64,000 nt of DNA from Bacillota bacterium (lineage in GTDB: Bacteria; Bacillota; Clostridia; Clostridiales; Caloramatoraceae), in the NCBI GenBank assembly GCA_023389275.1, contig JAEWEN010000066.1, positions 9,535-73,534 of the forward strand. The letters run 5' to 3'. A program made the translations under genes and the position numbers. Of the stretch, positions 8,686 to 17,529 are shown piece after piece (position 1 is the first letter of the stretch; every line of letters starts with the position of its first letter). Under the pieces are notes generated by a model. That model had not been told where the DNA came from and did not search any database. It was given only the letters and a program-made list of their open reading frames with translations.

Positions 8686-8823
8686 TTTTTTGTAAATAAA
8701 GTGTTAGTTTTTATAGAAAATTTGTATAAATAGAAAAAAATGTATTTATATTTCCTATTTGTATTTCTTACTTTCAATTGATAACTTATTTATTGTAATA
8801 ATTTGTTATAAGGAGGTAGAAAA

Positions 8824-9909
8824 ATGGAAAATAAAAAGTACATTATATTAGCAGGTGGAGTCGTAGGAATTATATCAGTATTACTTGTTTATTTTGGAAA
8901 CCCTGGTAATATGGGAGCTTGTATTGCATGTTTTCTAAGAGATATTTCAGGTGCACTTGGTCTTCAAAAAACCGAAATTGTTCAATACATAAGACCTGAG
9001 ATTATAGGAATAGTTTTAGGAGCATTTTTAATGGCTTTAGGTAAAAAAGAGCTAGATGTTAGAGGAGGCTCTTCACCTTTTATAAGATTTATTTTAGGAT
9101 TTATAGTAATGCTTGGAGCATTAGTATTTTTAGGTTGTCCTTTAAGAATGATTTTAAGACTTGCTGGAGGAGACATGAATGCTATATTTGGAATTTTAGG
9201 GTTTGCATCTGGAATTTTAGTAGGGATACCTATTTTAAATAAAGGTTTTTCACTAAAAAGAAGCTATAAGCTATCTAAACCAGAGGGATTTGCATTTCCT
9301 TTAGTAAACATAGCACTATTAGCACTTTTAGTAGCTGCTCCTACATTCATATTTTTTAGTAAAAAAGGACCAGGCTCTATGCATGCACCTATTTTAATTT
9401 CATTAGTTGCAGGTCTTATAATAGGGGCTTTAGCTCAAAGAACAAGACTTTGTATGGTAGGTGGAATAAGAGATGTTGTAATGTTTAAAGATTTTTACCT
9501 ACTATCAGGATTTATAGCTATATTTGTTTTTGGAACTATAGCTAATTTAATTTTTGGATTTTACAAATTTGGTTTTGCTTCACAGCCAATAGCACACACA
9601 GAAGCTTTATGGAACTTTTTAGGTATGTTTGTTGCTGGATGGGGATCAGTTCTTTTAGGGGGATGTCCTTTAAGACAACTTGTTATGGCTGGAGAAGGAA
9701 ATATAGATTCAGTTATTACAATAATGGGACTTATAGTAGGAGCTGCTTTTAGTCACAATTTTAAATTAGCATCAACTGTTAAAGGAGCAACAGATACAGG
9801 GAAAATAGCTGTTGCAGCGTGTATTGTAGTTTTAGCAGTAATTTCTTACTCTTTTATTGAAAAAAATATAAATTCTAAAATAAAAGGAGATGTTAATATA
9901 AATGCTTAA
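8824..9909 (+). CDS. yedE: YedE/YeeE family membrane transporter (selenium/sulfur)
   Basis: A 361-residue polytopic membrane protein with about ten helices and an internal duplication. Each half carries a GCPLR motif (GCPLRMILRLAGG and GCPLRQLVMAGEG), whose cysteines are thought to relay sulfur or selenium in this family (YeeE transports thiosulfate). It is followed without gap by a TusA-like carrier and a DUF3343 protein, the arrangement known from bacterial selenium-metabolism loci. No selD, selA or selB is in the window. RBS AAGGAGG before ATG. Confidence 0.87.
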   Translation: MENKKYIILAGGVVGIISVLLVYFGNPGNMGACIACFLRDISGALGLQKTEIVQYIRPEIIGIVLGAFLMALGKKELDVRGGSSPFIRFILGFIVMLGALVFLGCPLRMILRLAGGDMNAIFGILGFASGILVGIPILNKGFSLKRSYKLSKPEGFAFPLVNIALLALLVAAPTFIFFSKKGPGSMHAPILISLVAGLIIGALAQRTRLCMVGGIRDVVMFKDFYLLSGFIAIFVFGTIANLIFGFYKFGFASQPIAHTEALWNFLGMFVAGWGSVLLGGCPLRQLVMAGEGNIDSVITIMGLIVGAAFSHNFKLASTVKGATDTGKIAVAACIVVLAVISYSFIEKNINSKIKGDVNINA

Positions 9910-10105
9910 AATAGATACTAGAGGCATGTCATGTCCACAACCTGTTTTAATGACAAAAAAGGCTTTAGAAAATAGTGATTCTATAGAAGTTTTAGTTGAT
10001 AGTCCAGTAGCTAAAGGAAATATTTTAAGATATGCTAAATCAAATGCATATAATGTACAGGAGAAAACAGAGGGAGAAGATATTCTTCTTTCTATAAAAA
10101 AATAA
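9902..10105 (+). CDS. TusA/SirA-like sulfur (or selenium) carrier protein
   Basis: A 67-residue protein with the TusA signature RGMSCPQPVLMTKKAL; the cysteine of CPQP would carry the persulfide or selenide. It is the same fold as the N-terminal half of YedF. The start overlaps yedE by 8 bp, indicating coupled translation and a direct hand-over from the transporter. The substrate (S or Se) cannot be decided from sequence. Confidence 0.9.
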   Translation: MLKIDTRGMSCPQPVLMTKKALENSDSIEVLVDSPVAKGNILRYAKSNAYNVQEKTEGEDILLSIKK

Positions 10106-10342
10106 GTGGAATACATAGCAATTTTTTTTACACATTCTGGAGCTATTAGATGTAGTAAATCATTTGAAAATCAAGGCATAAAAAATAGTTTAATGCCTGT
10201 TCCAAGAAAACTTTCATCAAGTTGTGGAATAGGAACAAGGTTTAAATATGATGGGGCTATAAAGGATATAGTTACAGAGGATATTGAAAAATTATATTCT
10301 TTAGTAAATGGGGACTATAATCTTATATATGAAAAAGAGTAG
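10106..10342 (+). CDS. DUF3343 protein (putative Se/S carrier-like)
   Basis: A 78-residue protein matching the DUF3343 pattern, with MPVPRKLSSSCGIG as its conserved core and Cys in SSCG as the likely functional residue. The GTG start directly abuts the TAA of the TusA gene with no obvious ribosome site of its own, so translation is probably coupled. Third gene of the yedE module. In some bacteria this domain is fused behind the TusA domain as YedF; here the two parts are separate. Confidence 0.82.
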   Translation: MEYIAIFFTHSGAIRCSKSFENQGIKNSLMPVPRKLSSSCGIGTRFKYDGAIKDIVTEDIEKLYSLVNGDYNLIYEKE

Positions 10343-10361
10343 AGATTTTCTCTACTCTTTT
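10332..10361. terminator. Bidirectional terminator after the yedE module
   Basis: AAAGAGTAGAGA and TCTCTACTCTTT pair around TTT. The hairpin serves both the plus-strand DUF3343 gene and the convergent lipoprotein gene. Confidence 0.8.
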
Positions 10362-11863
10362 ATTATTTTAGAATTTTTATAGGATTTTATAAATTCATTC
10401 CAAGAAACAACGTGTTCTCCAACAGCCCATTCAGACATTATAACTTCTTCATTTTCTTTTAACTTTATTTTTGCAATAGGAGTTTCATCTATTGATAATG
10501 TGTATATATTGCTTTTTATAACATTATATACATAAATATAACTATCAGATAAAACTAATATCATATCATTTTTAGGAGATGAAAATGCATCTTTTGCAAA
10601 AGGTACATATTCTTTTACATTGTTAAAAGGCATTAATAAGTTATCATAAACTACTATACTAGAAGGTGGGATTATACTAAGATTATAATCCTTTGTTCCA
10701 AACCCACTGTCATTTACATAGTTTATTTTTCCAGTAAAAAGCCAATGAGAATCACGTCGAGTAATACCTATATTTTTTTCTTGCTCTAGAGAATTTAAAA
10801 TAAGAGTATTATTTCCTTTAATAGATTCAAATGCTTTTGAAAATTCTTTATTAGTAATATCTTTAGATTGATTTGTAAATATATCTGTAGTTGATACAGA
10901 TTTTTCAAAAGGAAGACTAGAAACAGGATAAATATGAAACTTATTTATAGGTTTTTTATAACCATTTTTAGTAGCTTCACCTTTTAACTCAACAGATATA
11001 AAATCGTTACATATATATGTTATTTCTTTTTCTATATATCCATTTGAATAATTGTGTATACTTTGTTCTGTAACTAGATTTTCTAAAGATTTTTCAGAAG
11101 ATGATTTTTGAGATAAATCTTGTGGTATAAATATATTCTCAGTTAAATTATTATTAGTAATACTATCTTCTTTTAAAGACCAAAAGCCGGTTTTTCTTGG
11201 GAAAATAATTTCATTAATTTCATATATAGGTTTAATATTAGTACTAGCCTTAGAGATCCATAAAGTTCTATAAGAAAAATCCCTACTATTTATAGGAGTT
11301 TTAAGTCCAATTAAAACTCCAGATTTAGAGTCAAAGTAAGTTTTTTTAGAAAAAGGACCATTACTAGAGTGGGTAAGTGATGATAAATCTATATTTGCCT
11401 TAGAAGAAATTTTTTTCATTTTATATACATTTCCAGATATATCTAAAATTCCTATATCATCAGCAGAAATAATATCACATAAAAGTTTTGAATTATCCAT
11501 TATACTAAATATTTCTATTTCATCACCTAGTTTTTCAATATTAATTGATTTAGATATACTTTCATTTACAGATTTAATGTAATCACTAGTTTTTACGACT
11601 CTTGTTTTTATACTAATATTCTTCCAATAATAATCTCCTAAAACAAAGTAGTTTTCATTAATTTTTATGTTTTTATTTATAATGTCGGATTTCATAAAAG
11701 AGTCAGAGGAAGTATTTGAGTTTATTATTTTTTCTATAGTCCATGTTCCGTTTAAAGGAGATATAATAGTTGGTGGAGTTATTTTTTCAATATTACTAGA
11801 TTGTTCAAAATAAGAGCATGATGTTAGAAAAACACTTATTATAATTATAAATAATTTTTTCAA
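10352..11863 (-). CDS. Lipoprotein of unknown function linked to a two-component system
   Basis: A 503-residue protein with a lipoprotein signal (residues 1-16, lipobox LTSC), so it is anchored outside the membrane. I recognise no domain. The text is polar, rich in Ser, Asn and Ile, with repeated WTIEKI, WSLKEDS and HWLFTGK segments that suggest beta structure. It begins exactly where the histidine kinase gene ends, so it is the third gene of the response regulator-kinase operon. It may modulate or report to the kinase, which is inference from position only. Confidence 0.75.
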   Translation of the reverse strand: MKKLFIIIISVFLTSCSYFEQSSNIEKITPPTIISPLNGTWTIEKIINSNTSSDSFMKSDIINKNIKINENYFVLGDYYWKNISIKTRVVKTSDYIKSVNESISKSINIEKLGDEIEIFSIMDNSKLLCDIISADDIGILDISGNVYKMKKISSKANIDLSSLTHSSNGPFSKKTYFDSKSGVLIGLKTPINSRDFSYRTLWISKASTNIKPIYEINEIIFPRKTGFWSLKEDSITNNNLTENIFIPQDLSQKSSSEKSLENLVTEQSIHNYSNGYIEKEITYICNDFISVELKGEATKNGYKKPINKFHIYPVSSLPFEKSVSTTDIFTNQSKDITNKEFSKAFESIKGNNTLILNSLEQEKNIGITRRDSHWLFTGKINYVNDSGFGTKDYNLSIIPPSSIVVYDNLLMPFNNVKEYVPFAKDAFSSPKNDMILVLSDSYIYVYNVIKSNIYTLSIDETPIAKIKLKENEEVIMSEWAVGEHVVSWNEFIKSYKNSKIIKE

Positions 11864-13258
11864 CTAAATATCACCCCTTACTATAGGTATATAAATTGTA
11901 ATAGTTGTACCTACATTTAACTCACTTTCAATAGTAAACTCACCATTCATAAGAGTAATAATTTCATCACATATAGAAAGACCTATTCCATTTTTAGAAT
12001 TACTTGTTTTACCTTTAAAAAACTTTTCTTTAACCTTTGGTAAGTCTTCTTTAGATATTCCACATCCATTATCTATTATTTTAAAAACAAGAAACTTATT
12101 ATATTCAAATCCTAAAAACTTAATAAATCCTCCATTTGGAGTAAATTTAAAAGCATTATCTAAAACATTAATAAAAACCTGTTTTAATCTATTTTCATCA
12201 CAAACTATATTAGGCATTTGGGTATATTCAACTATAAATTTTTTGTTTTCTCTACTAGACCTTGGAGTATATTGTTTTTTAATATAATTCATAACATCTA
12301 AAATATTAACTTCTTTAAGGTCAAGTGTTATTTTTCCAGATACAAATTTAGAAAAGTCTAAAAGCTCTTCAACCATACCAGTTAGTCTATCACTTTCTTT
12401 TTCTATTATATCAAGTCCATCTAAAAGCATATCCTTATCATTATTAAATTCTTTTAGTGTAATAGCCCAGCCTTTTATAGAGGTTAGTGGAGTTCTAAGT
12501 TCATGTGAAACAGATGATATAAAATCATTTTTTAAGTTTTCCTTATTATTTATTTCCTCAGCCATATAATTTAAAGTATCAGAAAGTTTACCTATTTCAT
12601 CATCATAATAATGTTTACTCCTAACTTTAAAGTTACCAGCTGCCATAATTGAAGCTACTTTTGTTATATCATTTAAAGGAACGGTAATAGTTTTAGTAAG
12701 TAGTAAAATTGCTATAATACCTATTAAAATAGCAAAACCTCCTATAGGAATAAAAATAAGCGCTATTTTTTTAATATCATTATTTATTTCCTTTAAAGAT
12801 GTTACAAATCTAATAACTCCTACTTGTTTTTCAGGAGACCTTAAAGGATAGGATACAGCCATTATATTGTCACTGCTATTATATATTTTCCCAACATAAG
12901 TTCCAACATTCCCTTTTAAAGCTTCTAAAACATCTGTACTGTGAAGAGTTTCTTTAGTAGTGGCACCAATAGAGTCCATAATAACCTTTCCATTACTATC
13001 TATTAGTTGCACCTGTGCAGTAGTTTCGCTCCAATATGTATCTACATTATTTAATACATTTTCAGAAAGAGAATAGTCAGAGTAATATTTAAGGTAAGAA
13101 TCAGATGAAACTTTTATTTGGCTTAAAAGATTTTGTTCAAGATTTTTGTAATAGTTATTTTTAACTGTACTTATAAAAAGAAGCTCAAGTATAATAACCA
13201 TAGATATAATAATAAGTATAAAATTAATAATAAGACGCCTTTTTATACTTTTTTTCAT
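11864..13258 (-). CDS. Membrane sensor histidine kinase
   Basis: 464 residues: TM1 about 8-30, an extracytoplasmic sensor of about 135 residues, TM2 about 165-187, HAMP about 188-240, then HisKA with phospho-acceptor His252 (SVSHELRTPLTS) and a HATPase domain (NVLDNAFKFTPNGG, DNGCGIS, NGIGLSIC). It is a classic group paired with the OmpR-type regulator just upstream (1-bp gap). The WalK/ResE-like build and the neighbouring lipoprotein, LCP and deacetylase genes hint at envelope sensing, but the signal is unknown. Confidence 0.9.
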   Translation of the reverse strand: MKKSIKRRLIINFILIIISMVIILELLFISTVKNNYYKNLEQNLLSQIKVSSDSYLKYYSDYSLSENVLNNVDTYWSETTAQVQLIDSNGKVIMDSIGATTKETLHSTDVLEALKGNVGTYVGKIYNSSDNIMAVSYPLRSPEKQVGVIRFVTSLKEINNDIKKIALIFIPIGGFAILIGIIAILLLTKTITVPLNDITKVASIMAAGNFKVRSKHYYDDEIGKLSDTLNYMAEEINNKENLKNDFISSVSHELRTPLTSIKGWAITLKEFNNDKDMLLDGLDIIEKESDRLTGMVEELLDFSKFVSGKITLDLKEVNILDVMNYIKKQYTPRSSRENKKFIVEYTQMPNIVCDENRLKQVFINVLDNAFKFTPNGGFIKFLGFEYNKFLVFKIIDNGCGISKEDLPKVKEKFFKGKTSNSKNGIGLSICDEIITLMNGEFTIESELNVGTTITIYIPIVRGDI

Positions 13259-13259
13259 A

Positions 13260-13955
13260 CTATATATCCTCTTTTAGTCTGTATCCAATGCCCCAAACAG
13301 TTTCAATATAATTAGGTTCTGATGGAACATCTTCAATTTTTTCACGAAGTCTTCTTATATGTACGTCTACTGTTTTTGTATCTCCAAAATAATCTTCTCC
13401 CCAAATTTTGTTGAGAATTTCATCTCTTGTAAAGGCTTTTCCTGGATTTTCTAGAAAAAGTTTTATAAGTGAAAACTCTGTTGGTGTAAGATCAAGTTGT
13501 TTTGAAGATTTAAAAAATCTTTGAGACTTTAAGTCAATTAATAAATCTCTATATTCAATGGAAGATATATTTTCCTTTGAAGGATTAAGTCTTCTAATAA
13601 TAGCTCTTATTCTAGCCATAAGCTCCAGAGGATTAAAAGGTTTTACCATATAATCATCTGCACCTATTTCAAGTCCCATAATTTTATCCATATCTTGACC
13701 TTTAGCTGTAAGCATAATTATAATTATATTTTTATGTTTTTCACGTATTTTTTGACAAACTTCAAATCCATCTATTCCAGGCATCATAACATCTAGTATA
13801 ACAACTAAAGGTTTAAAAGTTTCTACTTTTTCAAGAGCTTCCTCTCCACATTCAGCTTCTTCAATTATAAATTCATTTCTTGAAAGATTTATAGCTATAA
13901 ATTTTCTTATAGAAAGTTCGTCTTCAACTATTAAAGCTTTAATTTTTTCGCTCAT
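13260..13955 (-). CDS. OmpR/PhoB family response regulator
   Basis: A 231-residue protein with a receiver domain (Asp55 in VVILDVMMPG, Lys in MVKPFNP) and a winged-helix DNA-binding domain (LTPTEFSLIKLFLENPG, TVDVHIRRLREKIE). First gene of a three-gene unit with its kinase and a lipoprotein. RBS AGAGGTGG lies just before ATG. The upstream LCP gene ends in a hairpin only 20 bp away, so the promoter must overlap that gene's end or be shared by read-through. Confidence 0.92.
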   Translation of the reverse strand: MSEKIKALIVEDELSIRKFIAINLSRNEFIIEEAECGEEALEKVETFKPLVVILDVMMPGIDGFEVCQKIREKHKNIIIIMLTAKGQDMDKIMGLEIGADDYMVKPFNPLELMARIRAIIRRLNPSKENISSIEYRDLLIDLKSQRFFKSSKQLDLTPTEFSLIKLFLENPGKAFTRDEILNKIWGEDYFGDTKTVDVHIRRLREKIEDVPSEPNYIETVWGIGYRLKEDI

Positions 13956-13975
13956 ATTACCACCTCTTTTATAAT

Positions 13976-14007
13976 ATTAAAAGTTATTCCCTAATATAGG
14001 GAATAAC
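13976..14007 (-). terminator. Terminator after the LCP gene (minus strand)
   Basis: On the minus strand GTTATTCCCT and AGGGAATAAC pair around ATATT, followed by CTTTTAAT. The T run is short, so leakage into the downstream regulator gene is possible. Confidence 0.65.
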
Positions 14008-15032
14008 TAAAATTTAGGCTCACCAGGAGTGGCTTTAATATCTTCATATATATATTCATGTATATGATTAGTTGTTTCAGGTATATCTATCCATAGTGAC
14101 CATTGGTTATTAACAGTTTTTTTATCACAGTATCCATCAAGAGGGAATCTATACCAGTCTATTGTAGTTAAACCTTTAGTAATACAATCAGTAGCTATAG
14201 TAAGAATTTCTTTTGTAGAAAGACTTGTTTCAGCATAAGGTAAAAGCTTAGATATAAGACTTGGGTATTTAGTTACACCTTGTTCTTGAATTTTTTTAGC
14301 AATCTCAATTAAAACATTTTTTTGTCTTTCTGTTCTGTCAAAATCCCCATTTCCTACTTTTCTAATTCTTGCATAAGCTGTAGCTTGATGACCATTTAAA
14401 GTTTGTATACCTGGTTTTTCAATAGGTGTATATTTTTCATGCATAATTTGTGCAATTTCTTTTCCGTATTTGTTTATTTGGTCAATTTCTTTTTCTTTAA
14501 CATCAATAGTTACTCCATCTAGTGAGTCAATTATTTCAGTAAGACCAGAAAAATCTACTGTAATATAATCTTGAATATTTAAATTAAAGTTTTGATTAAT
14601 AGTTTTAACTGAAAGTTCAGGACCTCCATATGCATATGCATGTGTTATTTTAGTTTCCCCATGACCATCTACTTTAACTAAACTATCTCTTAATATAGAA
14701 GAAAGTTTAATTTTATTATGCTTTTTATCTATTGATAAAATCATCATAGAATCAGAGTGAGATACATCTCCTTCTTTAGCATGTCTTGAGTCTACACCGA
14801 ATAAAGCTATATTTGTAATATCATCACTATAATCTTTGTATTTATTAACAACATTGTCCTTTGAATTAAAATTTATTCCTATATTATCGAGATTAAGATC
14901 TAATTGTTTTAATTTACTAATTTGATAGGCAAAATAGCTTCCACAAAATACAATACCTATAATAATTAAAACAAATATAGATATTAAAATCTTTTTCAAA
15001 GCACTTTTTTTTCTTTTCCTTTTTTTTCTCAT
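14007..15032 (-). CDS. LCP family (LytR-CpsA-Psr) cell wall ligase
   Basis: A 341-residue protein with a basic N-terminus, one TM helix (about 14-34) and an extracytoplasmic LCP domain (ALFGVDSRHAKEGDVSHSDS, SSILRDSLVKVDGHG, YARIRKVGNGDFDRTERQ). The Arg and Asp residues there bind the polyprenyl pyrophosphate. LCP enzymes attach teichoic acids or other glycopolymers to peptidoglycan. It follows a polysaccharide deacetylase gene by 29 bp, so both likely act together on the wall. Confidence 0.9.
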   Translation of the reverse strand: MRKKRKRKKSALKKILISIFVLIIIGIVFCGSYFAYQISKLKQLDLNLDNIGINFNSKDNVVNKYKDYSDDITNIALFGVDSRHAKEGDVSHSDSMMILSIDKKHNKIKLSSILRDSLVKVDGHGETKITHAYAYGGPELSVKTINQNFNLNIQDYITVDFSGLTEIIDSLDGVTIDVKEKEIDQINKYGKEIAQIMHEKYTPIEKPGIQTLNGHQATAYARIRKVGNGDFDRTERQKNVLIEIAKKIQEQGVTKYPSLISKLLPYAETSLSTKEILTIATDCITKGLTTIDWYRFPLDGYCDKKTVNNQWSLWIDIPETTNHIHEYIYEDIKATPGEPKF

Positions 15033-15061
15033 ATTATTATCCTTTCAAAGCCTTAAATATA

Positions 15062-15976
15062 TTAATAATAGTTATTTAAGGTGTCAAATTTATATCCCTG
15101 GGATTTTAAGTATTCTATAACTTGTCCAAGAGATTCAGCTGTAGTCATTTTAGAAGAAGAATCATGCATTAAAATAACAATTTCATTTTTACCTTTAGAT
15201 GTTTTTATAACTCCATCTACTAATTGTTGATGAGTTTTTTTACCACCTTCAGCATCCCCATTTAAACAATTCCAATCAACATAATAATAACCGTTTTTTA
15301 CAGCTGCTTCTCTATATGCTTTACGACTTTCATAAAATCCACCACCAGGAAATCTTATATAATCTACATTTATATCTTCACCTAAAACCTTTTTTATAGT
15401 AGATTCAGATTTTTTCATATCCGCTATAAAATTATCAGGAGTTGAGTAAAGGTAATTATAATCATGTGAATATGAGTGGTTTGCTATAAAATGTCCTTCG
15501 TTATATGTTCTTTTTAAAACATCAGGATGGGTTTCTACCATTTTTCCAAGTACAAAAAATGTAGCTTTAACATTATACTTTTTTAAAGTATCTAAAACAG
15601 CAGGAGTTACATTGTTAGTAGGACCATCATCAAATGTTAAATATGCAACTTTTTCTTTAGAAGGTTGTCTAGGAGGTAGTTTTCCAGACTGAGTTACATT
15701 AATAGATTCTGTTCCCTCAAGCTCTTTACCATCTTGAAAGGCTAAACTTACATTTTGTTTTTTAGAGTCATTAGGTTTTACAGCTTGTACATCTTTTTCG
15801 CTGCTTATAGTTTCAATTTTAGGAGAAGTATATTCTGGCACAGATAAGTAGGCATAAACCTTTACCCCTAAAAAACAAAACCCTATTACTAAGGTAAGTA
15901 TAAGTAGAGATAAAATATATGCTTTCTTTCTATCTTTCATTTTGTTTTTATTTCTATTTCTAAATTTAAATCTCAT
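15062..15976 (-). CDS. Membrane-anchored polysaccharide deacetylase (NodB domain)
   Basis: A 304-residue protein with a basic N-terminus and a TM helix (about 20-38), a variable linker, and a NodB catalytic domain from about residue 105. The CE4 motifs are complete: TFDDGP, the HSYSH metal pair, RFPGGG, DWNCLNGDAEG and LMHDS. It probably de-N-acetylates peptidoglycan GlcNAc or MurNAc, affecting lysozyme resistance or spore cortex. PgdA-type and PdaA-type roles cannot be separated by eye. Start chosen for its GAGGAG ribosome site. Confidence 0.88.
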   Translation of the reverse strand: MRFKFRNRNKNKMKDRKKAYILSLLILTLVIGFCFLGVKVYAYLSVPEYTSPKIETISSEKDVQAVKPNDSKKQNVSLAFQDGKELEGTESINVTQSGKLPPRQPSKEKVAYLTFDDGPTNNVTPAVLDTLKKYNVKATFFVLGKMVETHPDVLKRTYNEGHFIANHSYSHDYNYLYSTPDNFIADMKKSESTIKKVLGEDINVDYIRFPGGGFYESRKAYREAAVKNGYYYVDWNCLNGDAEGGKKTHQQLVDGVIKTSKGKNEIVILMHDSSSKMTTAESLGQVIEYLKSQGYKFDTLNNYY

Positions 15977-16164
15977 GTTTATTAAACTCCTCTTATTTTT
16001 TAATATATACTTAATAATAAAAAATTTTAAAGATATTTTATTTACAAATTAATTAAAATTGTTAGGGATCTATGTAGTTTATTTAATTTGGTGTAGAATA
16101 AAATAAAAATATAGGGAAAAATAAATTTCTTTAAGCATAATTATAACATAGTAAGTATGAAGGT

Positions 16165-16194
16165 TTGACATTTAAAGTGTAAAAATTATATTAT
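16165..16194 (+). promoter_or_regulatory. Promoter for the mtaD-PLP lyase unit
   Basis: TTGACA (16165-16170) is followed by TATTAT (16189-16194) after an 18-bp spacer. Confidence 0.5.
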
Positions 16195-16230
16195 AACTCC
16201 TAAGAGATAAAATACAAGGGATGTGATATT

Positions 16231-17511
16231 TTGAAATTATTATTAAAAAATGCAGATATAATTACTGTAAATAATAAAAAAGAAGTTTTAAAAAATACTA
16301 ATATAGGAATAGAAAATGATTTAATAAAGTTTATAGGAGAAGTTCCAAAGGATTTTGAACCTAATAATATTATTGACTGTAAAGGAAAGGTAGTTATGCC
16401 AGGGCTTTGCAACTCTCATACACATGTTTCTATGTCACTGCTTAGAAATTATGCAAATGATCTTCCTTTATTTCAGTGGTTATCTGAAAAAATTTGGCCA
16501 ATAGAAGACAAGTTTAATGAAAACCATGTTTACTGGGGAAGTATGTTAAGTATTGCTGAAATGATTAAAAGTGGTACAACATCTTTTAGTGATATGTACT
16601 TTTTCATGGAAGAGGTAGCGAAAGCAGTTGATGAAACAGGAGTAAGAGGAGTTTTATCAAGAGGAATGATGGGAGAAAGTGCAAAGGGAGATCAAAGATT
16701 TGATGAGCTTAGAAGTCTTTATAAAAATTATAATGGTGCAGCAAATGGAAGAATAACTGTTATGGCAGGACCACATGCACCTTATACATGTAGTGATGAA
16801 TATTTAAAATCTGTTATGGATATAGCAAGTGAATTAAATGTTCCTATACATATACATTTATCTGAAAGTAGAGGAGAAGTTGAAGAGAGTATAAAAAAAT
16901 ACGGAAAATCTCCAATAGAGCATATGGAGGAGCTTGGATTATTTAAATTTAAAACTTTAGCTGCACATTGTGTACATTTATCAGACAATGATATTAATAT
17001 TTTAAAAAGTAATAATGTTTCAGTAGCTAACAACCCAGGAAGTAACTTGAAACTTGGAAATGGGTTTGCCCCTGTTAAAAAGTTATTAGATAAAGGTGTA
17101 AATGTTGCACTAGGTACAGATGGTGCTTCAAGTAATAATAATCAAAATATGTTTGAAGAAATGAATTTAGCATCTATTATAAACAAAGCAGTTTGTGAAG
17201 ATACAACAGTTGTTCCTGCTATTAAAGCTATTGAAATGGGAACAGTAAATGGAGCTTTAGCAATGAATTTAAATAATGTAGGTGCTGTAGAAGCTGGGAA
17301 AAAAGCAGATCTTATAGTTGTAGATTTTAATAAGCCACATTTATATCCAAATCTTGATATGGTATCATCAATTGTTTATTCAGCACAGGGAAGTGATGTT
17401 TCCCACGTTATAGTAAATGGAAAAGTGTTAATGGATAATTATGAACTAAAAACAATAGACATTGAAAAGGTTATATATAATGTAGAAAAAATAACAAAAG
17501 ATTTATACTAA
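16231..17511 (+). CDS. mtaD: 5-methylthioadenosine/S-adenosylhomocysteine deaminase
   Basis: An amidohydrolase of 426 residues that deaminates SAH, MTA and often adenosine. The metal ligands are visible: HTHVSMSLLR, the His in HIHLSES, the His in AAHCVHL, and Asp in LGTDGASSNN. The start is TTG 16231 after AAGGGATGTG; no in-frame ATG lies near and the resulting N-terminus (MKLLLKNADII) matches the family. It is followed 18 bp later by a Cys/Met PLP enzyme, so the pair could clear SAH/MTA-derived products and sulfur amino acids. Confidence 0.88.
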   Translation: MKLLLKNADIITVNNKKEVLKNTNIGIENDLIKFIGEVPKDFEPNNIIDCKGKVVMPGLCNSHTHVSMSLLRNYANDLPLFQWLSEKIWPIEDKFNENHVYWGSMLSIAEMIKSGTTSFSDMYFFMEEVAKAVDETGVRGVLSRGMMGESAKGDQRFDELRSLYKNYNGAANGRITVMAGPHAPYTCSDEYLKSVMDIASELNVPIHIHLSESRGEVEESIKKYGKSPIEHMEELGLFKFKTLAAHCVHLSDNDINILKSNNVSVANNPGSNLKLGNGFAPVKKLLDKGVNVALGTDGASSNNNQNMFEEMNLASIINKAVCEDTTVVPAIKAIEMGTVNGALAMNLNNVGAVEAGKKADLIVVDFNKPHLYPNLDMVSSIVYSAQGSDVSHVIVNGKVLMDNYELKTIDIEKVIYNVEKITKDLY

Positions 17512-17529
17512 AATATTTGGAGGTAAATT

